A stretch of DNA of 64,000 nucleotides from Flavimaricola marinus (lineage in GTDB: Bacteria > Pseudomonadota > Alphaproteobacteria > Rhodobacterales > Rhodobacteraceae), in NCBI RefSeq assembly GCF_900184895.1, contig NZ_FXZK01000004.1, positions 62,001 to 126,000 on the forward strand, written 5' to 3'. The notes below the pieces were generated by a model. The model made no database searches. It was not told where the DNA came from and saw only the letters and a program-made list of their open reading frames with translations. The translations under genes were made by a program, and so were the position numbers. Position 1 is the first letter of the stretch; each line of letters opens with the position of its first letter. Shown in pieces: positions 17,914-25,819 of the stretch.

Positions 17914-18669
17914 ATGGAGCGGGATAAATTGGGCTGGCGCGCCCGGATCGGCGTCGTGGCCCCGGCCACGAACACCATCGTGCAGCCTGAAATGGAGGCG
18001 ATGCGGCCAGACGGCGTGACCAATCACCTCGGGCGTATCCGGGTGACCAACGTGCCAATGGCGACGGATGCCGATTTCATAAAGCTGCTCGACGCGCTCG
18101 ATGCGGATATGGACCGCGCCTTGGACGACGTCGCCGCCGCGGCGCCCGATCACATGATCATCGGCGTCACCTCTCCGATGCTGCGCGGCGGGCGAGCATC
18201 CTGCGACGCCCGGCTTGCAAGGCTCGAGGAGCGGACCGGCATCGCCATGACAGCCGGCTCCACCGCGCTGGCGCGGGTTCTCGCAGCACTGGGGCTGAAA
18301 CGGATCGGGCTGATCACGCCCTATCAGCCGGTGATGGATCAGATGCTGACGGACTTCTTCACGGGCGAGGGCGTGTCTGTGGCTCACCTCGTCACCTTGC
18401 GCTGCCCGACGCCCTTCGCCATCGCCCAAGTCCCGCAAGGCCGGCTGAGCCAAGAGATCGAGGCGGGCGACCGGCCCGAGATCGAGGCATGGGTGCAGGT
18501 CGGCACCAATCTGGCGTTCACGGGCTTTGTCCCGGCGTTGACCGAGCAGGTCGGCAAGCCGGTCATCGGGGTCAACGCCGTCACGTATTGGGAGGCGCTG
18601 CGCCGCGTCGGCATAACCGAAGACCTGCCCGCACTTGGGCCAATCCTCGGGGATTTGCCCTACCGATAG
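17914..18669 (+). CDS. Asp/Glu racemase superfamily protein (maleate isomerase/arylmalonate decarboxylase type) lacking the catalytic cysteines
   Basis: A 251-residue protein; the start at 17914 has a perfect AGGAGGT six bases upstream. The N-terminus GWRARIGVVAPATNTIVQPE and C-terminal GKPVIGVNAVTYWEALRRVG are characteristic of maleate cis-trans isomerases and arylmalonate decarboxylases. In those enzymes one or two cysteines do the chemistry, in motifs of the type GCTS and CTNL. Here the equivalent positions read GVTS (Val85) and VGTNL (Gly197), so both are lost; the only cysteines are at about 97 and 164. The gene is either a binding/regulatory protein or uses different chemistry. Maleate-type isomerisation would suit the dicarboxylate pathway around it but is doubtful without the cysteines. 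Confidence 0.78.
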   Translation: MERDKLGWRARIGVVAPATNTIVQPEMEAMRPDGVTNHLGRIRVTNVPMATDADFIKLLDALDADMDRALDDVAAAAPDHMIIGVTSPMLRGGRASCDARLARLEERTGIAMTAGSTALARVLAALGLKRIGLITPYQPVMDQMLTDFFTGEGVSVAHLVTLRCPTPFAIAQVPQGRLSQEIEAGDRPEIEAWVQVGTNLAFTGFVPALTEQVGKPVIGVNAVTYWEALRRVGITEDLPALGPILGDLPYR

Positions 18670-18671
18670 GG

Positions 18672-19787
18672 TCAGCGGCGTGCCTCCCGGCGGATCTCGG
18701 CACCATGCTCGTCAAGGTCGGGCAGGCTAAGATCGGGCTGGCCCGGTTCGTCACGATACTTGATCGGGGTGCCGATATGGCGATTGCCCTCGGCATCGGT
18801 CAGCAGCATTTCGCGGGCGGCCACCTGCGGCGAATGCCACGCTTCGTGCAGGTTCAGCACCGGGGCGAAACAGACGTCACGGCCCTCGAACCACTGGATC
18901 CAATGTGCGAGCGGTTCCTTGACAAATGTCTCGCGCAGAAACGCCTTTGCAGGCTCTTGGGTCGGGCCGGGCGGGCTGGTGGCGGCGTCGATCAGATCGG
19001 GCCGGCCCAGATCGGTGAGCAGATTGCGGGCAAACTTCGGCTCCACCCCGCCCAGCGTCAGGTGGCGGGCGTCCGACGTCTCGTAAACCGAAAAGAACGC
19101 ATAGCCGCCAAAGCTGCGCTCGTTGGCGATGACGGGCGGGCGGTCCTCGGCAAACACCGGGCCGACCACATTGGGCAGCCACGCCATCGTGCTGTCCTGC
19201 ATCGAAATGTCGATCACATCGCCCTTGCCGGTCTTTTCGCGGCGCAGCAGGGCCATCAGAATGGCGGCCAGCGCGGTCATCGAGCCTGCCACATCGGCCA
19301 CCGGCATGTGCGGATTGACGGGATGCCCGTCGCGGCCGAGGTTGAGCGAGACCACACCCGCAAGCGCCTCGATCGAGAGGTCATGGGCGGGGCGCTTGGC
19401 CTCCGGCCCAGTCTGGCCGAAGGCGGCGATAGAGCAATAAACGGCCCGCGGGTTCACCGCCATGACGGCGTCAGGGCCAACGCCAAGGCGATCCACGACG
19501 CCGGGCCGAAACGCCTCGATGATCACGTCCGCCGTGCGGCACAGGTCCATGAAAACGGCGTGATCCTCGGCGGATTTCAGGTCCAGCACCACTGAGCGCT
19601 TGCCGCGATGGGTGTTGCGAAACCACGTCGTCGCACCGCCCTCGACATATCCCACCTTGCGGACCGGCTCGCCTGTTGGGGGCTCGATCTTGATCACGTC
19701 GGCCCCGTGATCGGCCAGCACCTGCGTCAGCATGGGCCCCGGCAGAAACAGGCTCAGATCGAGGATGCGGTAGCCGTCCATCTTCAT
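18672..19787 (-). CDS. CaiB/BaiF (family III) CoA-transferase, subunit or copy 1
   Basis: A 371-residue family III CoA-transferase. DGYRILDLSLFLPGPMLTQVLADHGADVIKIE is the split N-terminal signature. RPAHDLSIEALAG carries the catalytic Asp that forms the aspartyl-CoA mixed anhydride, and GKGDVIDISMQDSTMAWL is typical of the inner domain. These enzymes move CoA between carboxylic acids such as succinate, carnitine, benzylsuccinate or mesaconate. It ends unit C and starts two bases after the stop of a second CaiB/BaiF gene. Both keep the Asp, so they may be two separate enzymes or the subunits of a heteromer as in benzylsuccinate CoA-transferase (BbsEF). Confidence 0.9.
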   Translation of the reverse strand: MKMDGYRILDLSLFLPGPMLTQVLADHGADVIKIEPPTGEPVRKVGYVEGGATTWFRNTHRGKRSVVLDLKSAEDHAVFMDLCRTADVIIEAFRPGVVDRLGVGPDAVMAVNPRAVYCSIAAFGQTGPEAKRPAHDLSIEALAGVVSLNLGRDGHPVNPHMPVADVAGSMTALAAILMALLRREKTGKGDVIDISMQDSTMAWLPNVVGPVFAEDRPPVIANERSFGGYAFFSVYETSDARHLTLGGVEPKFARNLLTDLGRPDLIDAATSPPGPTQEPAKAFLRETFVKEPLAHWIQWFEGRDVCFAPVLNLHEAWHSPQVAAREMLLTDAEGNRHIGTPIKYRDEPGQPDLSLPDLDEHGAEIRREARR

Positions 19788-19788
19788 G

Positions 19789-20991
19789 TCAGATCACCTT
19801 TTCGGCCCGAAGCGCCGCAATGTCGTCATCGAGGAAACCCGCGCTGCGCAGCACCGCGTCGGTATCGGCACCGCGCTTTGGGGCAGGGGTCGCGCGGGCA
19901 CGCTCCCCGTCCAGCCGGATCGGGCTGGACAGCACCCGCAGGCCCGGACGGTCGGGATGGTCAATCGACTGGATGCCCTCGGTCCGGGCGAAATACGGAT
20001 TGTCGAGCGCCTCTGGCATGGTCAACACCGGCGCCGCCGGAACCCGACCGGCCAACTTGCCCATCCAATGCGCCGTGCTCTGTTGGCCAAAGGCCGCGTC
20101 GAGCAGCGCCGCCAGAGCATCGCGGTTGTCAAAGCGATCTCGCGGCGTGGCAAAGCGGGGATCTTCGGGGAGATCCGGCAGACCGAGGATCTGGCAGAGC
20201 TGAATCCAGAATTTCGGCAGCACACACATCACAAAGATATGGCCGTCGGCCGTGGGATAGGTCTCGCACGGCACCACCGACGGATGGCCGCTGCGGGGCC
20301 TGCGCGCGACCACATCGCCTTCGTTCAGATACCACGTCGCCGGATAGGTCAGCTGGTGCATCGCCACGTCGTAAAGCGTCACGTCCACATCGCGGCCCTT
20401 GCCGGTGCGCAGCGCCCCCACGAGGGCGGCGGTCAGAGCAAAGGCGGTCGTGATGCCGGTGATGTAATCGACGATGGACAGGCCCATCCGGGTCATTGGG
20501 CCGTCCGGCTCTCCGGTGAGGGACAGGTAGCCCGCCTCGGCCTGCATGAGGTAATCATACGAGGGCCATGTCGCCCGCTCTCCGACCCGGCCATAGCCGG
20601 ACAGATGGGTGCAGACCACGCGCGGATTGTGCGGGGACAGGTCGGCGTAGGTCAGGCCCAGCTTGCCCGGCAGATCGCCGCGCAGGTTGTTCATGACGAC
20701 ATCCGCGGTGCCGACCAACCGGTGCAAGACCTCCTTGCCGCGCGGGGCGCGCAGATCCAGATCGAGGCTCTTCTTGCCCAGATTGAAGGTCTGGAAAAAG
20801 TGGCTGTCGCCGTCACCCAGAAAATGCGGACCAGAGGCGCGGCTGCTGTCGCCTCCCGTCGCCGGGCTTTCTATCTTGATGACTTCGGCGCCCATGTCGG
20901 CGAGATACATCGAGGCAAACGGGCCGGCCCCGTATTGCTCGACCGACAGTATGCGGGTGCCAGCAAGCGGCGGGTCGGAAATCCCAACCAT
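19789..20991 (-). CDS. CaiB/BaiF (family III) CoA-transferase, subunit or copy 2
   Basis: A 400-residue family III CoA-transferase. ILSVEQYGAGPFASMYLADMGAEVIKIE matches the N-terminal signature in two parts, FFQTFNLGKKSLDLDL binds the CoA region, and WPSYDYLMQAEAGYLSLTGE carries the presumed catalytic Asp. GKGRDVDVTLYDVAMHQL follows. It is clearly diverged from its neighbour at 18672, which argues against a recent duplication and for distinct roles or heteromer formation. Its start overlaps the stop of the acyl-CoA dehydrogenase gene by one base. Confidence 0.9.
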   Translation of the reverse strand: MVGISDPPLAGTRILSVEQYGAGPFASMYLADMGAEVIKIESPATGGDSSRASGPHFLGDGDSHFFQTFNLGKKSLDLDLRAPRGKEVLHRLVGTADVVMNNLRGDLPGKLGLTYADLSPHNPRVVCTHLSGYGRVGERATWPSYDYLMQAEAGYLSLTGEPDGPMTRMGLSIVDYITGITTAFALTAALVGALRTGKGRDVDVTLYDVAMHQLTYPATWYLNEGDVVARRPRSGHPSVVPCETYPTADGHIFVMCVLPKFWIQLCQILGLPDLPEDPRFATPRDRFDNRDALAALLDAAFGQQSTAHWMGKLAGRVPAAPVLTMPEALDNPYFARTEGIQSIDHPDRPGLRVLSSPIRLDGERARATPAPKRGADTDAVLRSAGFLDDDIAALRAEKVI

Positions 20992-22160
20992 CAGATGGGA
21001 TTCCGCTCGATCAATTGCTTGGCCACGATGATGCGCTGCATTTCGTTGGTGCCCTCACCGATGCACATCAGCATTGCGTCGCGGTAGTAGCGCTCGATCT
21101 CGTATTCGGTCGAATAGCTGTAGCCGCCGAAAATACGCATCGCCTCCTGCGCACAGAACACGCCGGTCTCGGTGGCGAAATACTTGGCCATGCCCGCCTC
21201 CATGTCGCAACGCTGGCCGCTGTCGTATTTCTTGGCGGCATCCTCGATGAGGAGCTTCGACGCGGCGACCTTGCTGGCCATCTCGCCCAGCTTAAGCTGG
21301 ATCGCCTGATGCTCAGCAATCGGCTTGCCAAAGGTCTGGCGTTCCTGAGCATAGCGGGTGGCCAGCATCAGCGCGCCCTCCGCGATACCGGCGCCACGGG
21401 CGGCGACGTTGATACGGCCAAGCTCCAGACCGCCCAGAACCTGCTGCAAGCCGCGGCCCTCGGCCCCACCAAGCAGGGCATCGTGCGGCACCAGCTTGTC
21501 GTCGATCAGCAACTCGCAGGAATCGATCGAGCGATAGCCCAGCTTGGTCAGCTTCTTGGAGACCTCATAGCCTTCACCCTTCTTGGTCAGAAAGGCGCTC
21601 ATGCCCTTGTGGCGGGGCTTGGCCTCGGGATCGGTCTTGGCAAGGATCATCAGACAATTGCCGTTCAGGGAATTGGTGATCCACGTCTTCGTGCCGTTCA
21701 GGCGATAGCCTTCGTTGGTCTTGTCGGCCTTGGTGCGGATCGCCTGCAGATCGGTGCCGGCGTTCGGCTCGGTCAGGGCAATCCCGCCGCGCAACTCGCC
21801 GGTGGCCATCTTGGGCAGCCATTCGGCCTTTTGTTCGTCGGTGCCGGCGCGCTCGATGGCAGAGGCCATGATGAGGTGAGAGTTGAAGATGCCCGACGGG
21901 GCCATCCAGGCACTCGCCACCTTGACCACGATCTTGGCATAGGTCGACGCGGGCAGGCCAAGGCCGCCATACTCGGGCGAGATGATCGCGCCAAACAAGC
22001 CAAGCTCCTTCATCTGCTCGACAAGCTCGTGCGGATAGGTGTCGGCCTGATCGTGTTCGCGGGCAATCGGGCGGACCTCGCCCTCAACCCATTTGTCGAT
22101 GGCATCGAGGATGGCGGTCTCGTCGTCGGCAGTCCAATCGGTCTGTGTCTGGGCGTTCAT
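20991..22160 (-). CDS. Acyl-CoA dehydrogenase
   Basis: A 389-residue FAD enzyme of normal family length. It has IALTEPNAGTDLQAIRTKA (FAD/substrate loop), KTWITNSLNGNCLMI, RQTFGKPIAEHQAIQLKLGEMA, and GGYSYSTEYEIERYYRDA near the end. The terminal IGEGTNEMQRIIVAKQLI contains the Glu that serves as catalytic base in medium-chain-type dehydrogenases. It should introduce an alpha-beta double bond into an acyl-CoA and pass electrons to ETF, whose genes are not in the window. In unit C it lies between the CoA-transferases and the MaoC hydratase, the order expected for activation, desaturation and hydration. Confidence 0.93.
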   Translation of the reverse strand: MNAQTQTDWTADDETAILDAIDKWVEGEVRPIAREHDQADTYPHELVEQMKELGLFGAIISPEYGGLGLPASTYAKIVVKVASAWMAPSGIFNSHLIMASAIERAGTDEQKAEWLPKMATGELRGGIALTEPNAGTDLQAIRTKADKTNEGYRLNGTKTWITNSLNGNCLMILAKTDPEAKPRHKGMSAFLTKKGEGYEVSKKLTKLGYRSIDSCELLIDDKLVPHDALLGGAEGRGLQQVLGGLELGRINVAARGAGIAEGALMLATRYAQERQTFGKPIAEHQAIQLKLGEMASKVAASKLLIEDAAKKYDSGQRCDMEAGMAKYFATETGVFCAQEAMRIFGGYSYSTEYEIERYYRDAMLMCIGEGTNEMQRIIVAKQLIERNPI

Positions 22161-22173
22161 CTCTCTCTCCGGA

Positions 22174-22692
22174 TCAATAATTCGCTTTGTCTTCTACGCC
22201 GTGGCCCCGCTTGGGGATAAGGATCGTGCGCTGGAAATCGCAGACCAGCACCCCGTCCTGGTTGAAGCCGCTGGTCTTGACGGTCACGAGGCCGGCATTG
22301 GGGCGGGACTTGCTCTCGCGCTTGGCCAGGACCTCGCTTTCGGCGGTGAGGGTATCACCGGCAAACAGCGGGTGGGTCATGCGGATATCGGTCCAACCCA
22401 TGTTGGCGATGGCCTTCTGGCTGACGTCGGTGACGCTCATTCCCACCATCAGCGCCACGGTCAGGGGCGAACAGATGATGCACTTTCCGAATTCGGAATG
22501 CTTGGCAAACTCCGCATCGAAATGCATCGGATGCGTGTTCATGGTCAGCAGGGTGAACCATGTGTTGTCGGTCTCGGTGATCGTGCGGCCGGGGCGGTGT
22601 TCATAGATATCGCCAACGGTAAAGTCCTCGAAATAGCGACCAAAGGTTTCGCGGATTCTGTTTTCACCAACGGATTTTTCGTTCTGAGACAT
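22174..22692 (-). CDS. MaoC-like acyl-CoA hydratase, single hot-dog domain
   Basis: A 172-residue MaoC dehydratase-like protein. GRYFEDFTVGDIYEHRPGR starts the hot-dog fold. The active-site segment is MNTHPMHFDAEFAKHS. In R-specific enoyl-CoA hydratases this segment reads D-x-N-P-x-H. Here the Asp position is Asn52 and the Asn position is His54, while His57 is kept, with Asp59 two residues later. This variant is familiar from hydratases acting on branched unsaturated dicarboxylyl-CoAs such as mesaconyl- or itaconyl-CoA. It should add water to the product of the acyl-CoA dehydrogenase. The spacing to both neighbours (13 and 30 bp) supports cotranscription. Confidence 0.85.
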   Translation of the reverse strand: MSQNEKSVGENRIRETFGRYFEDFTVGDIYEHRPGRTITETDNTWFTLLTMNTHPMHFDAEFAKHSEFGKCIICSPLTVALMVGMSVTDVSQKAIANMGWTDIRMTHPLFAGDTLTAESEVLAKRESKSRPNAGLVTVKTSGFNQDGVLVCDFQRTILIPKRGHGVEDKANY

Positions 22693-22722
22693 GGCGTAAC
22701 TTTCACTTTGGAATTGAGGCGC

Positions 22723-23556
22723 TTAGGTGGCTTGGGCGTCGCGCAGCGCAAGGATGCGCTGCATCGACCGGATCACGGGTTTTTCGATGAGTTTGCCGTC
22801 CAGAACGGCGAGGCCGTTCGGGCTCTGGTCGAACAGGTCGATCACCTTCTCGGCATGGGCGATCTCGTCCTCCGAGGGGCTGAAGGCCGTGTTGAGGATC
22901 GACAGGTTCGACGGATGCAACGCCGCCTTGCCGGTAAAGCCAAGTGCGCGTGCGGCATCGGCCTCTTTCGACACGGCCTGCTCGTCGCGAAAGGCAAGGC
23001 ACGGCACATCGAGCAGATCGACGCCTGCCAGCTTCGCAGCATGGATCAGCGTGGTGCGGGCGTGGAACAGCGGCTCGGGGGCGACCTCCACACCAAGCTC
23101 GGCGGCATAGTCGACGGCACCGAACATCGCAAAGGAGATCCGGGGCGAGGCGCTCAGGATCGCGGCGGCATTGTACAGGCCCTCAAGGCTCTCGATCAAT
23201 ACGGCGATCTTCAGGGGCGCGGCGGCCTCGGTGATCAGCTCGTCGGTCAAGCGAACCTCGTCCGGCGTGGCGACCTTGGGCAGGAAGATCGTGCCACCCG
23301 TCGGTCCGGCCTCCAGCAAGGCAAGAATATCGCGCAAGCCGTCCGCGCTGCGCAGGCCGTTGATCCGGACCACACGCTCCGGGCCGGCGGCATCGGTCAG
23401 GAACCCGGTGGCCGTCTCGCGGGCGCTGGCCTTGTCGGCGGGCGGCACGGCGTCCTCAAGGTCAAGGCAGACGATATCGGCACCGGACGCCAGCGCCTTG
23501 TCATGGATCGCGGGGCGGTTGGCCGGGGCAAACAGCAGGGATCGGTGCGGCGTCAT
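22723..23556 (-). CDS. HpcH/HpaI aldolase/CitE-like beta-hydroxyacyl-CoA lyase
   Basis: A 277-residue TIM-barrel lyase of the CitE/malyl-CoA lyase family. RSLLFAPANRPAIHDKA is the CoA-binding N-terminus, VCLDLEDAVPPADK is the family motif, and Arg64 in VVRINGL binds the substrate carboxylate. Glu122 in LIESLEGL and Asp149 in GAVDYAAELG are the magnesium ligands. Free-standing proteins of this length cleave malyl-, citramalyl- or methylmalyl-CoA rather than acting as the citrate lyase subunit. The start at 23556 overlaps the preceding stop (ATGA). It would carry out the carbon-carbon cleavage that ends the sequence of unit C. Confidence 0.9.
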   Translation of the reverse strand: MTPHRSLLFAPANRPAIHDKALASGADIVCLDLEDAVPPADKASARETATGFLTDAAGPERVVRINGLRSADGLRDILALLEAGPTGGTIFLPKVATPDEVRLTDELITEAAAPLKIAVLIESLEGLYNAAAILSASPRISFAMFGAVDYAAELGVEVAPEPLFHARTTLIHAAKLAGVDLLDVPCLAFRDEQAVSKEADAARALGFTGKAALHPSNLSILNTAFSPSEDEIAHAEKVIDLFDQSPNGLAVLDGKLIEKPVIRSMQRILALRDAQAT

Positions 23557-24938
23557 ACGGTGTCCCCCCGAGAAAGCGTCATCAGATCGGCGATGTCGTC
23601 CATGCTCTCCAACCCGGCAATGGCGGCGATCAGCCTGTTCTGACCGGCCTGATCCAGCGGCGCGCTGGCATAGCCTGCGCAGCGGCGGAATTTGGCGATG
23701 TTGTCCTCGTCGCTCAGCGGGTTGTCCGGATGGCCATAGACGTAGGGCAGATCGCAGACATGGCGGGTCCCGTCGCGCAACTGCACGGTGATGCGCTGCG
23801 GGTCGAGGGCGTTGAGGTCGGGATTGTCGTCCAGCACCACGCTGACGCATTTGGCATAGCGATGAACCGCCGGATCGGTCAGCGCGGCCCCGCGGAAATC
23901 CGGCACATCGACATTGCCGCGTGCCAGGAACGTGCCCGCCACAAAGGCGAGGCACAGCTTGGCATAGTTCGCCTCGGGGCTTTCCACGATGGGGCGGCCG
24001 ACGAGGCGGTGGACCAGCGGCGGCACAAGCGCCTCGATGCTCTCGATGTCGTCGGGCGCAAATCCGTGCCGCTGCATCAACTGGCCCAACCCGTCGATGG
24101 CGCCGTGGGTCAGGCGGCCAGATGGGTAGGGCTTGTGCGACATGTTGAGGATCTGCCAGTCCTTGCCCAGCGAGGGCAGGAAGGCGTCGATGTCGTGATC
24201 GTCCTGCTCGAACAGGCGGAAATAGCCGTATTGCCCGGTCAGAATGTCGTGCGGCCCACGAAACCCGGCCGCTGCCAGATCGGCGGACACGATGGCGGCG
24301 CGGGCGTTCAGGCCAACCTGCATTCCCAGCATGGGCGAGCCTTCGGCATGGGCCTGCAAGGTGCCACTGGTCTGCGAATACTGCGCGCCAAAGGCGTCCT
24401 TCATCCGGCGCTCGTCAAACCCGGCAAGGCGGCCAATCGCGGCAACCGCACCGAAACCGCCCGCCGTGGCAGGCCGGAAAAAGCGAAGCTCGGCATCCGT
24501 GACGATCCCCAGCATGGTCGACACATCGACGCCCACGGCCAAAGCCGCGATCAAATCATCGCCCGAGACTCTGCGGCCGCGTCCTGCTTCGCGCTCGGCC
24601 CAAGCCATCACGGCACCGGTGATCGTGGCCATCGGATGCAGAACGGCGCCTTCGTGGACGCAGTCAAACTCCAAACAGTGGATCTGATAGGCGTTCACCA
24701 CCGCCGCCGATCCGGCACACATCTTCACGTCGCTGGCGAGCACGCTGGCCTCCGGCTCCGCCCCCCAGCCACGGGCGACCTCGATCAACTCGGTCACGCC
24801 TGTGCCCGATGATCCGGCAATGCCGACACCAAAGGTGTCGAGCAGGAAGGTCTTGACCTTGGCCACCACCTCAGGCGGCAAATCCGCGGTCCGGGCCGTC
24901 ACCACATGGGCGGCGATTTGATCGAGCGGGTTCGTCAT
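23553..24938 (-). CDS. MmgE/PrpD family protein, copy 2
   Basis: A 461-residue member of the 2-methylcitrate dehydratase/cis-aconitate decarboxylase family. Motifs: VKTFLLDTFGVGIAG, AYQIHCLEFDCVHEGAVLHPMATITGA broken by the conserved D-x-V-H, and ILNMSHKPYPSGRLTHGAID, the Lys-containing active-site loop. It is longer than copy 1 (7895-9232) and only distantly related to it. Genes on both sides overlap its ends by four bases. In this operon it may dehydrate or isomerise a hydroxy- or unsaturated polycarboxylate; the exact reaction is not deducible. Confidence 0.86.
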   Translation of the reverse strand: MTNPLDQIAAHVVTARTADLPPEVVAKVKTFLLDTFGVGIAGSSGTGVTELIEVARGWGAEPEASVLASDVKMCAGSAAVVNAYQIHCLEFDCVHEGAVLHPMATITGAVMAWAEREAGRGRRVSGDDLIAALAVGVDVSTMLGIVTDAELRFFRPATAGGFGAVAAIGRLAGFDERRMKDAFGAQYSQTSGTLQAHAEGSPMLGMQVGLNARAAIVSADLAAAGFRGPHDILTGQYGYFRLFEQDDHDIDAFLPSLGKDWQILNMSHKPYPSGRLTHGAIDGLGQLMQRHGFAPDDIESIEALVPPLVHRLVGRPIVESPEANYAKLCLAFVAGTFLARGNVDVPDFRGAALTDPAVHRYAKCVSVVLDDNPDLNALDPQRITVQLRDGTRHVCDLPYVYGHPDNPLSDEDNIAKFRRCAGYASAPLDQAGQNRLIAAIAGLESMDDIADLMTLSRGDTV

Positions 24939-25819
24939 GCGCCGGCCCCACCGGTCGGGGCAGGCACCGCCGCCGCAAAGGCGCGGGCGATGTCCAAACG
25001 ACTGGCGCACCAGACGTCGGGCTTGGACTGCACATGCGCGATCAGCTTGTCCAGCGCCCCGATCCGTCCGGGCCGCCCGATGATGCGCAGGTGCAGGCCC
25101 AGCGACATCAGGCGCGGCACCCCGTCGTCGGCTTCGTCATAAAGGCGGTCAAAGGTCTCGACCGCATAGTCCAGCCATTGAGCAGGCGTATATCCCGGCG
25201 CCAGCCAGAACTTCATGTCGTTGGTATCGAGCGCATAGGGGACGATCACGATGGGCTTCGGCCCTTGCGGCGTCTCGACCACGTCCCAGCGGGGAGTGTC
25301 GTCCGAGAAATCGTCCATATGATACTCGAACCCCATCTCGGCGAGCAGGGCGCGGGTGATATCGGTGTGCAGATAGCGGGACAGCCAACCCAAGGGGCGG
25401 GTGCCGGTGGTGGCTTCGATGCTGTCGATGGCCTTCTGGATGAACTCGCGCTCGCGCTCTTCCTTGAAGCTGAACTGATGGACCCAGCGCCAGCCGTGCG
25501 AGCAGGTCTCGTGACCACCATCCACGATCATCCTGGCCAGTTCGGGCGCATTCTCCAGCGATTGCGCGGCGGCGGTGACGGTGGTCTTGATCCCGGCCTT
25601 GTCGAATGCGCCGAACACGCGCTTGGCGCCCGCGCGGATGCCGTAGTCATAGTTGCTCTCGTTGGCGTAGTTGCGGATCGGAATCTTGAGGGACACGCCC
25701 AATTCATCCACCGGCTCCGGGCCCTTGTCGCCGCGGGCGACCGACATCTCGGATCCCTCCTCGATGTTGATGACAAAGGACATGGCGATCCGCGCCTTGT
25801 TCGGCCATTCAAACGACAT
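24935..25819 (-). CDS. NodB-fold polysaccharide deacetylase-like hydrolase (PuuE/allantoinase type)
   Basis: A 294-residue member of the carbohydrate esterase 4/NodB fold. Near the N-terminus, AMSFVINIEEGSEMS replaces the usual Asp-rich motif with the Glu-Glu form seen in PuuE. GGHETCSHGWRWVHQF holds the metal His residues, and LHLRIIGRPGRIGALD is the C-terminal motif. PuuE-type proteins are not sugar deacetylases: the characterised Pseudomonas enzyme opens the allantoin ring, a cyclic amide. The family therefore points to hydrolysis of a cyclic amide or related N-acyl bond. The start overlaps the SDR stop by one base. Confidence 0.82.
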   Translation of the reverse strand: MSFEWPNKARIAMSFVINIEEGSEMSVARGDKGPEPVDELGVSLKIPIRNYANESNYDYGIRAGAKRVFGAFDKAGIKTTVTAAAQSLENAPELARMIVDGGHETCSHGWRWVHQFSFKEEREREFIQKAIDSIEATTGTRPLGWLSRYLHTDITRALLAEMGFEYHMDDFSDDTPRWDVVETPQGPKPIVIVPYALDTNDMKFWLAPGYTPAQWLDYAVETFDRLYDEADDGVPRLMSLGLHLRIIGRPGRIGALDKLIAHVQSKPDVWCASRLDIARAFAAAVPAPTGGAGA

